The notes: generated by a model not told the origin, from the letters alone. 64,000 nucleotides of DNA from Microbacterium candidum (GCF_030315975.1 NZ_JASXSZ010000006.1:88702-152701), one strand, 5' to 3'; shown: positions 49,201-56,540, numbered from the stretch's first letter. Program-made: numbers and translations.

Positions 49201-49392
49201 CTGCGCACCCTCATGATCGGGGGCGGCGGGGCCGCGGAGGCGCAGAAGCTCGGCGCATGGGTCGTCACGCCGCGTTCGATGGGGGTCGGCCTCCTGGAGT
49301 TCCATCAGTACGACACGCTCGTGGAGTCGGGCCGTGCGGCGGCACGTGCGCTTCTCGAGCAGACCGGCGGGGAGCTGTTCGCGGCCGACTGA
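46225..49392 (+). CDS. MFS transporter fused to cyclic-nucleotide-binding and patatin lipase domains
   Basis: A 1055-residue three-part protein. Residues about 30-500: DHA2/EmrB-like MFS with about 14 helices (ATIVNIAFPSI, FGRLGDVVGRRRLY). About 525-640: a CNB domain with phosphate-cassette residues GELALFTQGVRSAS at 584-597. About 640-780: a linker. About 785-1010: a patatin phospholipase with CGGGGARAITHIG, Ser826 in GASMG and Asp940 in VDGGVLDN. M. tuberculosis Rv3239c and Rv3728 share this order. A cyclase gene upstream could supply the ligand. Start ATG 46225; an ATG at 46243 is also possible. Confidence 0.9.
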   Translation: MAIQPPMDAIAESDRRPGDAPSRRAAVRRGRIPGRTVLLVASFGALLAFLDATIVNIAFPSIRSSFPDESISTISWVLNAYNIVFASFMIVFGRLGDVVGRRRLYLIGIVLFTASSAVCALAPDIVVLIGARVVQALGAAMIVPASLAVVIDGAEPGKRARAVGLWAAAAAVASGLGPPIGGALVEAGGWRWAFWINIPLGIVAWWLGRHQLVNSRAPGRRRMPDLLGATLLSGALGLTTLAIIKGSEWGAGSVILWVVVGGAVLLFAAFILSSTKHPAPVLDMAMMRNRPFLVANIATLVAGVGFFGYMLTNVLWLQYVWQYSVLEAGLALVPGAVVAAIVAAVLEPIAARVGYRWIIAAGFVVWALGYVWYVTMVGTEPDFWGPWLTGQIISGVGVGATLPLLAASTLESQPGGKYGTASAVISSARQIGGTIGVAILVVILGTPTMLTVVDDLRNGWTMSIIAFAAAAVITLFMGRIRHFDDSAADLVAADPAHAGEAVSSPPVVLRRTVRPAEESLFAQLPSATRERLLESAPQRSLAAGEWLLRHGDAADSMFVLLAGRAEVVIGDRAVRELGPGSVVGELALFTQGVRSASVRARRDCEVLEISRALLEEAIGEDAAALAALVTALAHQLADASPATAPVPTRPSLVAVLAAGIGAAGHVDAVAAALERGLAGRLRVAVLRGAHSAEQVDRAEAENRLVFLVASGDDEEWASRCAREADTVVLVGLSGEAPPASLRPMAGRPELVLVGSPSRAARSAWADAVDAWRVSGADDLRGLEDRLSGRSVALVCGGGGARAITHIGVLLEFEDAGIRVDRLAGASMGAVIAGYYAMGGTAGELGDAIYREFVREDILSDYGVPRHSLARGHRAQRSLARSYGDHRIQDLPRGFRCVSTDLLTRMSVVHRSGPMVDAIKASSRLPILFAPVPSEGRLLVDGGVLDNLPVDTLTERDEGPIVAVNISMSGGQRTSAPGEPPRPVRVPALGETMLRTLMIGGGGAAEAQKLGAWVVTPRSMGVGLLEFHQYDTLVESGRAAARALLEQTGGELFAAD

Positions 49393-49432
49393 GACGGTCC
49401 GCAGAACGGTCAGCAGACCGCGCCCTTGGTCG

Positions 49433-50422
49433 TCAGACGGCGAGAAGGACGCCCGCGGAGATGGCCAGGGCGAGTCCGATCCACTGCACGAGCGCGATCC
49501 GTTCGCGCAGCACGATCGCCGCCAGGAGGATCGTGCCGGCCGGATACAGTGCGGTGAGTGCGGACACGACCGACAGGTCGCCGCTGTGCAGGGCGACGAG
49601 CATGACCGTGTTGGCGGTGGCGTCCAGCACGCCGCAGGCGATCGCGAGCCACCACGCGGACGCCGGGACCACGGTAGGCGGGGCGAGCACCGCGATAGGC
49701 CCCGACTCGGTCGCGTGCTCGAGATCGGCACGTCCGGACGGCGTCGCGCCGAGGAGAGCCCCCTGGGCGGGGAAGACGGATGCCACCGGCCTGCCGCGGC
49801 GCACGGCGACGACGATCGAGCCGATGACGATGAGGGCGGTGACGAGGCCGTTCGTGGCGCGGTTCGCGATGAGGGGCGTGATGCCGCTCGAGGCGTGCGT
49901 CTGATCGATCGTGATCATGAAGGCGCCGATCGCGATGCCCGAGCCGATCGCCATGAGAAGTCCCCGCAGGCTCGGGCGCACGACCTTCTCGCCCGGGATG
50001 AAGCCGACGAGCACGACCGCCACGAGCGCGACGCCGAGGCCGACGTAGCCGAGAGGGCCGAGGGTCTCGCCGCCGACCAGGAGGCCCCACAGCACCGGCA
50101 CGATCGCCGACAGCACCGCGGCGAGCGGCGACAGGATGCTCATCGGGCCGATCGCGAGGCACCCGTAGAGGAGGACGATCGACACGATGCCGATGAGTCC
50201 GGACAGAACGCCCCAGAGCGTGTCGGCCGCGTTCCAGGCGCCGGCGTCGGCGGGCGCGACCGCGTTCAGGAAGAGGAACGCGACAATGAGGCCGACGAGC
50301 CCGGAGAGCGCTGCGACGGCGGTGACGACGATCGACCGCAGGCGCTTGGCGGCCAGCCCCCCGAAGAAATCCGCGGAGCCGTACACGATGGCGCCGACGA
50401 AGGCGAGGCTCGCTGCGAACAT
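49433..50422 (-). CDS. EamA-family transporter
   Basis: A 329-residue membrane protein with two five-helix EamA halves, opening FAASLAFVGAIVYGSADFFGGLAAKRL. A polar loop (residues about 205-235) between the halves is longer than usual. Probably an exporter of a small metabolite; the substrate is unknown. It shares a 36-bp divergent promoter region with the nicotinamidase gene. Confidence 0.85.
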   Translation of the reverse strand: MFAASLAFVGAIVYGSADFFGGLAAKRLRSIVVTAVAALSGLVGLIVAFLFLNAVAPADAGAWNAADTLWGVLSGLIGIVSIVLLYGCLAIGPMSILSPLAAVLSAIVPVLWGLLVGGETLGPLGYVGLGVALVAVVLVGFIPGEKVVRPSLRGLLMAIGSGIAIGAFMITIDQTHASSGITPLIANRATNGLVTALIVIGSIVVAVRRGRPVASVFPAQGALLGATPSGRADLEHATESGPIAVLAPPTVVPASAWWLAIACGVLDATANTVMLVALHSGDLSVVSALTALYPAGTILLAAIVLRERIALVQWIGLALAISAGVLLAV

Positions 50423-50431
50423 GACCGCACC

Positions 50432-50452
50432 AGCCTACGGGAGGCATACGCT
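50432..50452. promoter_or_regulatory. Overlapping divergent -10 elements
   Basis: TAGGCT on the minus strand (50437-50432) faces the EamA gene and TACGCT on the plus strand (50447-50452) faces the nicotinamidase gene. Both lie in a 36-bp gap. The plus-strand one ends 6 nt before the ATG at 50459. Confidence 0.5.
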
Positions 50453-50458
50453 CGAGGC

Positions 50459-51043
50459 ATGGGCAAGGCACTGTTCATCGTCGACGTCCAGAACGACTTC
50501 ACCGAGGGCGGCGCGCTCGGCGTCGAGGGCGGCGACGCCGTCGCGGAAGGCCTCACGCGTCTCCTCGCGGGCCACGCCGGCGACTACGACCTCATCATCG
50601 CGTCACGCGACTGGCACGACGGCGCGAACGACAACGGCGGTCACTTCTCCGAGGCCCCTGACTTCGTCGACTCGTGGCCGGTCCACTGCGTGGCCGGCAC
50701 GCCGGGTGCCGAATACGACCCCGGGTTCGACGCGTCGGCCGTGACGCACCACGTCAAGAAGGGGCAGGGCGTGCCCGCATACTCCCTCTTCGAAGGCACG
50801 ACGGATGCGGGGGAGAAGGTCGAGGAGCTCCTGGATGCGCACGGCATCGTGGACGTCGACGTCGCCGGCATCGCGACCGATTACTGCGTGCGGGCCTCGG
50901 CGCTGGATGCGATCGCGCACGGCAGGCACGTGCGCATCCTGACGGATCTCGTCGCGGGCGTGGCACCCGCCTCGAGCGAAGCCGCGCTCGCGGAGCTCGC
51001 GCACGCGGGGGCGGAGCTCGTCAGCTCTCCAGCACCTGCTTGA
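50459..51043 (+). CDS. Nicotinamidase / isochorismatase-family hydrolase
   Basis: A 194-residue cysteine hydrolase. The triad is Asp9 (FIVDVQNDF), Lys100 or Lys101 (HHVKKGQG) and the Cys in ATDYCVRAS. The metal site DWH...HF (Asp51, His53, His62) is intact, which supports nicotinamidase (NAD salvage, and pyrazinamide activation in the family). Leaderless ATG start. Its end overlaps the convergent SRPBCC gene by 23 bases. Confidence 0.87.
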   Translation: MGKALFIVDVQNDFTEGGALGVEGGDAVAEGLTRLLAGHAGDYDLIIASRDWHDGANDNGGHFSEAPDFVDSWPVHCVAGTPGAEYDPGFDASAVTHHVKKGQGVPAYSLFEGTTDAGEKVEELLDAHGIVDVDVAGIATDYCVRASALDAIAHGRHVRILTDLVAGVAPASSEAALAELAHAGAELVSSPAPA

Positions 51044-51452
51044 GCGCGCCGAGCGCGCCCACCTCGGCTGCCATCGTCTTGCGGATGGTGCCCGACATCA
51101 GCCGCATGAAGCCCGACGGCTGCGCGTCCAGGGCGAACGTCACGCTCGTGCCGCCGCCTTCTGCGTCGAGCGTGTAGGTCCCCTTCGGACGCAGCGGGCC
51201 CGCGATGACCTCGAACTCGATGCGCGAGGGTCGGTCGGCACGGGTGATCCGATAGTCGCCTGCGACGCTGCGCCCGCCGGGCCCCGCCAGTTCCTGCGCG
51301 TATTCGGTGCCGACGGCGCCGATCGTGCCGGACCGCAGTGCGATCGAACGGATTCCCGTGCGCCATTCCGGGCCGTTGAGGCCGTCGACGAGGAAGTCGT
51401 ACACGTCCTCGGCGGGACGATCGATCACGACCGTGTTCTCGTCGTGCAGCAT
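51021..51452 (-). CDS. SRPBCC-family protein
   Basis: A 143-residue START/Bet v1-like fold: VVIDRPAEDVYDFLVDGLNGPEWRTG at the start, beta strands, then a long C-terminal helix. These proteins bind hydrophobic ligands in a cavity. ATG 51452 follows GAGGAG. No partner gene hints at the ligand. Confidence 0.8.
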   Translation of the reverse strand: MLHDENTVVIDRPAEDVYDFLVDGLNGPEWRTGIRSIALRSGTIGAVGTEYAQELAGPGGRSVAGDYRITRADRPSRIEFEVIAGPLRPKGTYTLDAEGGGTSVTFALDAQPSGFMRLMSGTIRKTMAAEVGALGALKQVLES

Positions 51453-51559
51453 GGGGTCTCCTCCGGCTCGGGTGTGGTGGCGATCGTGCTCATTGTGCTC
51501 TCCCGGAGCCCGCGCGTAAACCTGTGTGACCGCGGTCGGAGGCACATGGCGACGGCGAC

Positions 51560-51578
51560 TATGCTTAGCCTCGCCTAA
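51560..51578 (+). promoter_or_regulatory. DtxR/IdeR-like box over the ZIP promoter
   Basis: TTAGCCTCGCCTAA (51565-51578) matches, on its reverse strand, 12 of 14 positions of the iron-box half TTAGGTTAGGCTAA. It overlaps a -10-like TATGCT (51560-51565) and the expected start of transcription, a repressing position for DtxR-family regulators of iron or manganese. Confidence 0.6.
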
Positions 51579-51599
51579 CCCGATAGGAGCCTCTTCGTC

Positions 51600-52406
51600 A
51601 TGCCCCTGCCCACCGTCCTGCTGCTCGGCTTCCTCGCCGGCGCCACCATCGTCCTGGGGATGCCGCTGGCACGGATCAAGGCGCCGATGCCGACGCTTCG
51701 GACCCTGCTCAACACGATCGCGGCCGGCATCCTGCTGTTCCTCTTCTGGGACGTCCTGGCGCATGCCTGGGAGCCGATCGACGTCGGCCTCGCCGCACTC
51801 CACGAGGGCAAGGGCTCGCTCGGACCCGTGTTCGGTCTCGGACTCCTGTTCGCGGGCGGTCTCGCGGTCGGCCTTCTCGGACTGACCTGGTACGAGGGGT
51901 GGATGAAGCGGCGCTCGGGTGAGGAGCACCTCCCGCCGCGCAAGCTCGCCCTCCTGATCGCCGTCGGGATCGGCCTCCACAACTTCGCGGAGGGTCTTGC
52001 GATCGGGCAGTCCGCAGCCTCCGGCGAGCTGCAGCTCGCGCTGGTCCTCGTCATCGGCTTCGCCCTGCACAACGCCACCGAGGGTTTCGGCATCGTCGCC
52101 CCGCTCGCCGCGGACGTCGACGAGAACGGCAGGCGCCGCATCCCGTCCTGGGCGCAGCTGCTCCTTCTCGCCCTGATCGGCGGCGGCCCGACGTTCCTCG
52201 GCACGTGGGTCGGCACGTTCTTCACGAGCGACATCGTGAGCGTCATCTTCCTGACGCTGGCCGCCGGATCGATCCTGTACGTCGTCATGCAGATGATCGG
52301 GATGGCGATGAAGGCCCGCCGCCCCGACCTGCTCGCGTACGGCGTGCTCATCGGACTCCTCGCCGGATTCGCCACGGACGCGATCGTCACCGCGGGCGGC
52401 GCTTGA
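51600..52406 (+). CDS. ZIP-family metal transporter
   Basis: A 268-residue membrane protein with eight predicted helices. The metal-binding helix 4 reads IGLHNFAEGLAIG and helix 5 ALHNATEGFGI; HNxxEG is the bacterial ZIP hallmark. It imports divalent metal (zinc, manganese or iron). ATG 51600 follows TAGGAG. A DtxR-like box over its promoter suggests control by iron or manganese. Confidence 0.9.
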   Translation: MPLPTVLLLGFLAGATIVLGMPLARIKAPMPTLRTLLNTIAAGILLFLFWDVLAHAWEPIDVGLAALHEGKGSLGPVFGLGLLFAGGLAVGLLGLTWYEGWMKRRSGEEHLPPRKLALLIAVGIGLHNFAEGLAIGQSAASGELQLALVLVIGFALHNATEGFGIVAPLAADVDENGRRRIPSWAQLLLLALIGGGPTFLGTWVGTFFTSDIVSVIFLTLAAGSILYVVMQMIGMAMKARRPDLLAYGVLIGLLAGFATDAIVTAGGA

Positions 52407-52473
52407 CGTTCTCCCAGGTCCGCGTGCGGCGCGTCCCAGGCGTTGTCCAGGAGGGCAGGGGCATCCTCGGGGG

Positions 52474-53709
52474 GTGAGCCCAACGCCCCGCACGCGCAGG
52501 AGGCGCATCTTCGCCCTGATCGGCGGCGCCGTCGCGATCGTCGTCCTCGTCGCCGGCACCATCGTCGCCGTCGACGTCATCGGCCTGTTCGCCGGCATCC
52601 ACCGGTCCGAGGTCGCGATGCCGCGCGGCACGGCCGAACCCGGGGTGGCGCAGCTCACCGGCGAGACCAACATCCTCGTGATGGGGCTCGACAGCCGCGT
52701 CGACGAGAACGGCGACCCGTACCCCGCGGACATCTACAACGCGATCCACGCGGAGGACCAGTCGGTCGGCGGCTACAACACGAACGTGCTGATGTACATC
52801 CACATCCCGGCGGGCGGTGGGCCGGCTGTCGGCATCTCCATCCCGCGCGACGACTACGTGCAGTACGCCGGCGCGCCCGGCGGCACCACCCACGGCAAGA
52901 TCAAGGAGGCCTACGGCCGCCAGTTCGACGCGACCTACTCGGCGCTGTTGCGCAAGGGCGGAATCTCGAAGACGGATGCGTACCAGCAGGCCCGCACGGC
53001 GGCCCGCCAGGAGGAGATCGACACGGTGTCGCAGTTCCTCGGCGGCGTGCCGATCGACCACTTCGTGGAGATCACGATGGCCGCGTTCTACCGCATCGCC
53101 CAGGCCGTCCAGCCGATCACGGTGTGCCTGAACCACGCGACCGCGGACCCGAAGTACTCCGGGGCGAACTTCCCGGCCGGTGTCCAGGAGATCAGCGCAT
53201 CGCAGGCGATGGCGTTCGTGCGGCAGCGGCGGGACACGACCTACAAGAACGTGTTCCTCACCGACCTCGACCGCACGCGGCGCCAGCAGGCGTTCATCGT
53301 CTCGCTCGCCGTCAAGCTGCGCCACTCCGGCACCTTCACGGACCTCGGCACGATGCAGACCCTGATCGACACCGCGAAGCAGTATGTCGCGCTCGACAGC
53401 GGCTTCGACATCCTGAGCCTCGCCAACCAGGCGCAACGGCTGTCCGGAGGGGGTCTGAGCTTCCAGACGCTGCCGGTCGAGAAGTTCGGAATGATCCACG
53501 GCGAGAGCGTCAACATCGTCGACGTCAAGCGCATCCAGGCGATCGTCGCGGGGCTCCTGCATCCGGCGACCCCGACGGCCGCGCCGTCGACTCCGTCCTC
53601 GCCGCAGGGAACGGCCCCGGCGACGCCCGCAGCGCCGTCCACGCCCTCGAACGTGTACACCAACAGCGAGCAGCCGCTGCTGTCCGGTGCGGTGCCCTGT
53701 GTGAACTGA
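52474..53709 (+). CDS. LytR-CpsA-Psr (LCP) family wall-polymer ligase
   Basis: A 411-residue type II membrane protein: a basic start, one helix (IFALIGGAVAIVVLVAGTIVAV), then the LCP domain with NILVMGLDSR, Arg/Asp residues GISIPRDDYV, the loop THGKIKEAYG, and RQRRDTTYKN...DLDRTRRQQ. LCP enzymes transfer lipid-linked glycans such as teichoic acid or arabinogalactan to peptidoglycan. A Pro/Thr/Ala-rich tail precedes the last residues. GTG start 52474. It is closed by a strong terminator. Confidence 0.9.
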   Translation: MSPTPRTRRRRIFALIGGAVAIVVLVAGTIVAVDVIGLFAGIHRSEVAMPRGTAEPGVAQLTGETNILVMGLDSRVDENGDPYPADIYNAIHAEDQSVGGYNTNVLMYIHIPAGGGPAVGISIPRDDYVQYAGAPGGTTHGKIKEAYGRQFDATYSALLRKGGISKTDAYQQARTAARQEEIDTVSQFLGGVPIDHFVEITMAAFYRIAQAVQPITVCLNHATADPKYSGANFPAGVQEISASQAMAFVRQRRDTTYKNVFLTDLDRTRRQQAFIVSLAVKLRHSGTFTDLGTMQTLIDTAKQYVALDSGFDILSLANQAQRLSGGGLSFQTLPVEKFGMIHGESVNIVDVKRIQAIVAGLLHPATPTAAPSTPSSPQGTAPATPAAPSTPSNVYTNSEQPLLSGAVPCVN

Positions 53710-53730
53710 CGACGCCCGCGCCGGTGGAGA

Positions 53731-53765
53731 GGTGATCCGGGCGGGGGCGCCCCGCCCGGATCACC
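53731..53765 (+). terminator. Strong bidirectional hairpin
   Basis: A 16-bp perfect stem, GGTGATCCGGGCGGGG and complement, with a 3-nt loop, between the convergent LCP and MFS genes. Confidence 0.85.
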
Positions 53766-53773
53766 TCGCTCCA

Positions 53774-55234
53774 TCAGATCGCGGGGGCGGGCTCCTGCTC
53801 GAGCTCATCGGCGGAGGTGGACTCGGCATCCGCCTCCGATGCCGGTGCCGTCGACGTGCCGCGTCCGGCCGGGAGGAACAGGGCTGCGATCGCCCCGAGT
53901 CCCAGGGCGGCCGCGCCCACGAGCACGGCGGGGACCGCCGCATCCACGTACCCGGTGGGCGTGAGCTGACCGCCGGCGCCGGTGAACACGGCCGTGAGAA
54001 CGGCGACGCCGAGCGCGGTGCCCACCTCGCGGACGGTGGAGTTGGTCCCGGACGCCTTCGCGTGGTCGGCCGCGGGCATGTTCGCCAGCACAGCGGTCGA
54101 CAGCGGCGCGAACACGAGCGCCATGCCGACCCCCGCGAGGAGGAACGCCGGGACGAGGTCGATGTACGGGACGGTCGGGCTCATCTCCAGAGCCATCCAC
54201 GTGAGCGCGATCGTCTGCATCGTGAGACCCGTCACGGCGAGGGCGCGGGTGCCGACGCGTGGGGCGAGCAGACCCGCGAGCGGGGCGATGAACATGGGCG
54301 CGAGCGTCCACGGCATCGTCTGCAGGCCCGCCTGCAACGGGGACGCGCCGCGAACGACCTGCAGATACTGGATCAGGATGAACACGGACCCGAACATGCC
54401 CAGGCTGAACAGCAGGCCGGCGATGTTCGCGACCGTGAAGCTGCGATCCCGGAAGAGGCGCAGGGGGAGCAGCGGGGCCGGCGTCCGGCGTTCCCAGAGG
54501 ACGAACGCGATCAGCAGGGCGGCGCCGGCGACGAGGGAGCCCGTGACCTCGAGGCTGTCCCAGCCTGCGTCGTTGCCGCGCACGAGGCCGAAGACGATCC
54601 CGAGCACGCCGAGGCCGGCGAGGAACACCCCCACCAGGTCGATCGGCAGGCGCGCTCCGCGCGTGTTCGGCAGGGCGAAGAGGGCGAGCGGGATGGCGAC
54701 GATCCCGACCGGGACGTTGAGCCAGAAGATCGCCTGCCAGTTCCAGCCTTCGACGACCGCTCCGCCGATGAGCGGGCCGAGTGCGACGCCGAGGCCGGCC
54801 ACGCCGCCCCAGATGCCGATCATCGCGGGGCGCAGCCGGTCGGGCACGCTTCCGGCGAGGAGGGTCAGCGACAGTGGCATGATGCCGGCGGCGCCGAAGC
54901 CGGACAGGGCACGGCTGGCGGTCACCATCCACGGCTCGGTGCTGAGGGCGGATAACACGCTTCCGGCGGTGAAGACGCCGATCCCCAGGATGAAGACGGT
55001 GCGGCGGCCGATGCGGTCGCCGAGGGCCGCGGCGGCGAGGATGAACGACGCGAACGCGAGTGTGAACGCGTTCACGAACCACTGGAGCTCTTCGATGGAC
55101 GCGCCGAGGTCGGCGCGCATCGCGGGCAGGGCGTTGGTGACGACGAGGTTGTCGAGCGTCGACATGAACATGGGGAGGGATGCCGCGACCACGGCGATCC
55201 AGACCGGGACGCGACGTGCGGAGGAGGTGGACAT
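53774..55234 (-). CDS. DHA2-family MFS multidrug exporter
   Basis: A 486-residue exporter with about 14 membrane helices. It has motif A GDRIGRRTVF, the motif-C-like GVALGPLIGG, and a DHA2 start (VVAASLPMFMSTLDNLVVTNALPAM). The C-terminus is acidic. It is divergent from a TetR gene, with two repeated operator-like sequences between them, the standard drug-efflux arrangement. ATG 55234 follows GAAGG. Confidence 0.9.
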   Translation of the reverse strand: MSTSSARRVPVWIAVVAASLPMFMSTLDNLVVTNALPAMRADLGASIEELQWFVNAFTLAFASFILAAAALGDRIGRRTVFILGIGVFTAGSVLSALSTEPWMVTASRALSGFGAAGIMPLSLTLLAGSVPDRLRPAMIGIWGGVAGLGVALGPLIGGAVVEGWNWQAIFWLNVPVGIVAIPLALFALPNTRGARLPIDLVGVFLAGLGVLGIVFGLVRGNDAGWDSLEVTGSLVAGAALLIAFVLWERRTPAPLLPLRLFRDRSFTVANIAGLLFSLGMFGSVFILIQYLQVVRGASPLQAGLQTMPWTLAPMFIAPLAGLLAPRVGTRALAVTGLTMQTIALTWMALEMSPTVPYIDLVPAFLLAGVGMALVFAPLSTAVLANMPAADHAKASGTNSTVREVGTALGVAVLTAVFTGAGGQLTPTGYVDAAVPAVLVGAAALGLGAIAALFLPAGRGTSTAPASEADAESTSADELEQEPAPAI

Positions 55235-55256
55235 GGCGGCCTTCTGAAGAGAGGTT

Positions 55257-55305
55257 GTAATTGACTGATTACTTACCTGACCGAATGTAGCTATCGACTG
55301 ATAAC
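55257..55305. promoter_or_regulatory. Two TetR operator-like repeats
   Basis: GTAATTGACTGATTAC (55257-55272) and GCTATCGACTGATAAC (55290-55305) agree at 12 of 16 positions, 33 bp apart. The first has GTAAT/ATTAC ends. They cover the MFS-TetR divergent promoters. Confidence 0.65.
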
Positions 55306-55307
55306 AT
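55302..55307 (+). promoter_or_regulatory. Leaderless-type -10 of tetR
   Basis: TAACAT ends 7 nt before the ATG at 55315 and overlaps the second operator-like repeat. Confidence 0.45.
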
Positions 55308-55314
55308 GTCAAGC

Positions 55315-55917
55315 ATGGTTTCGACATCCGATCGCATCCCCGCAGCGCAGCGGCGAGAGCAGATCATCGAGGCGGCGACGCGCGCGTTCGGCGAGCAGGG
55401 CTACTACGGCGCCACGACAGACCGCATCGCGCGTGAGGCCGGCATCAGCCAGCCCTACGTCCTCCGGCTGTTCGGGTCGAAGGAGCAGCTGTTCATCGAG
55501 GTCCTCGAGCGGGTGTGCGCCCGCATCCTGGAGTCCTTCGATGCGGCGATCACCGCCGTTCCGGAGGGAGTCGACGACATCCGCCCGTTCATCGGCGACG
55601 CCTATGTCTCGCTCGTGAAGACCGACCGCGGCATCCTGCTCTCGCTCATGCAGGGCTTCATCCTCGGCCACGACCCGGCGATCGGCCCCGTCGCGCGGCG
55701 CGGCTTCATGCGCATCTACGATCGCCTGCGGGCCGTGATGCCGGCCGACGACGCGATGCGCTTCATGGCGCAGGGCATGCTCATCAACACCCTCATCGCA
55801 TCCGGGCTGCCGCTCGAGCTGAAGCACGGCCGGAACATCGAGGAACTCATGGAGTGCGCCTTCGGCGACGAACTCGGACTCGTCCTCGAGGAGCTGCACG
55901 CCGACGCGCGCGGCTGA
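55315..55917 (+). CDS. TetR-family repressor
   Basis: A 200-residue regulator. The N-terminal HTH is AAQRREQIIEAATRAFGEQGYYGATTDRIAREAGISQPYVLRLFGSKEQLF in overlapping pieces; the rest is the helical ligand domain. The ATG at 55315 was chosen over 55306 because TAACAT lies 7 nt upstream. It probably represses the divergent MFS exporter and itself until bound by a drug. Confidence 0.9.
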   Translation: MVSTSDRIPAAQRREQIIEAATRAFGEQGYYGATTDRIAREAGISQPYVLRLFGSKEQLFIEVLERVCARILESFDAAITAVPEGVDDIRPFIGDAYVSLVKTDRGILLSLMQGFILGHDPAIGPVARRGFMRIYDRLRAVMPADDAMRFMAQGMLINTLIASGLPLELKHGRNIEELMECAFGDELGLVLEELHADARG

Positions 55918-55968
55918 CGCGGATCCGAACATCGCAGCGATCTCCCACGCGATGTCGGAGGACTGGCA

Positions 55969-55974
55969 TAGAAC
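55969..55974 (+). promoter_or_regulatory. Possible -10 of the HNH gene
   Basis: TAGAAC (one mismatch from TANNNT) ends 6 nt before the GTG at 55981. Confidence 0.3.
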
Positions 55975-55980
55975 AGAAGT

Positions 55981-56526
55981 GTGCCCCCGGAGAATTACGA
56001 TATCTCGACCCACCGGTTAAAAGCCGGTTGCTCTGCCTCTGAGCTACGGGGGCAGGCGGCGCGCGAGAAGACGTGCGGCACCTGCCGGCAGTCTAAGCCA
56101 CTGTCCGAGTTCAACCGAAAGTCGTCGCGTCCCGATGGCCTGCAGGAGGTGTGCCGCGACTGCAACCGCGAGACATCTCGTCGCTACTATGCGAACAACC
56201 ACGAGAAGCACGTGCGGGCCGTGACCGAGCGCGTCGCGAAGCAGCGGGTCGAGTCGAAGGCCTTTCTCGCCGAGTACTTGCGCGCGCATCCGTGCGTGGA
56301 TTGCGGCAACCGGGATCTCCGTGTGCTCGACTTCGACCACAGACCGGGATCGGGCAAGAGTGCCGATGTCATGCGGTTGGTGGCCGGCGGCTACGGCATC
56401 CCGCGACTCCTCGACGAGATCGCCAAATGTGACGTGCGATGCCGCAACTGTCACGCGATCGTGACTCTCGAACGCGGCGGGGAGAACTGGCGCTCGCGGG
56501 CGATGCGCGAGCGATCGGCCGAATGA
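55981..56526 (+). CDS. HNH endonuclease-like protein with zinc ribbon
   Basis: A reading frame of 181 residues. Residues about 29-60: a zinc ribbon CGTCRQSKPLSEFNR...CRDC. Residues about 97-160: an HNH/ββα-metal domain with CVDCG, LDFDHRPG, and KCDVRCRNCHAIVT. The only start before the zinc ribbon is GTG 55981, so the first 24 codons are antisense to a tRNA-Lys gene. Such small HNH proteins are common in phages and genomes as homing-type or nicking enzymes. No phage genes flank it. The start is uncertain, the domain call is not. Confidence 0.72.
   Translation: MPPENYDISTHRLKAGCSASELRGQAAREKTCGTCRQSKPLSEFNRKSSRPDGLQEVCRDCNRETSRRYYANNHEKHVRAVTERVAKQRVESKAFLAEYLRAHPCVDCGNRDLRVLDFDHRPGSGKSADVMRLVAGGYGIPRLLDEIAKCDVRCRNCHAIVTLERGGENWRSRAMRERSAE
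55982..56053 (-). tRNA. tRNA-Lys (anticodon TTT) with degenerate T-arm
   Basis: A 72-nt cloverleaf on the minus strand: acceptor GCCCCCG/CGGGGGC, discriminator A, D-arm GCTCAGAGGCAGAGC, anticodon loop CTTTTAA closed by ACCGG/CCGGT. The T-arm is odd: stem GAGAT/TTCTC ends in a T-T mismatch at 53-61, and the loop ATCGTAA lacks T54 and A58. CCA is not encoded. A -10-like TAGACT for it lies at 56095-56090, inside the HNH coding region. It may be a working divergent tRNA or a decaying copy. Confidence 0.75.
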
Positions 56527-56540
56527 GCGCGCACGGCGGA

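Noticed and set aside
55982..56053. tRNA-Lys as an integration site of a prophage or island.
   Set aside because: No integrase, no duplicated tRNA 3' end and no phage genes are seen on either side within the window.
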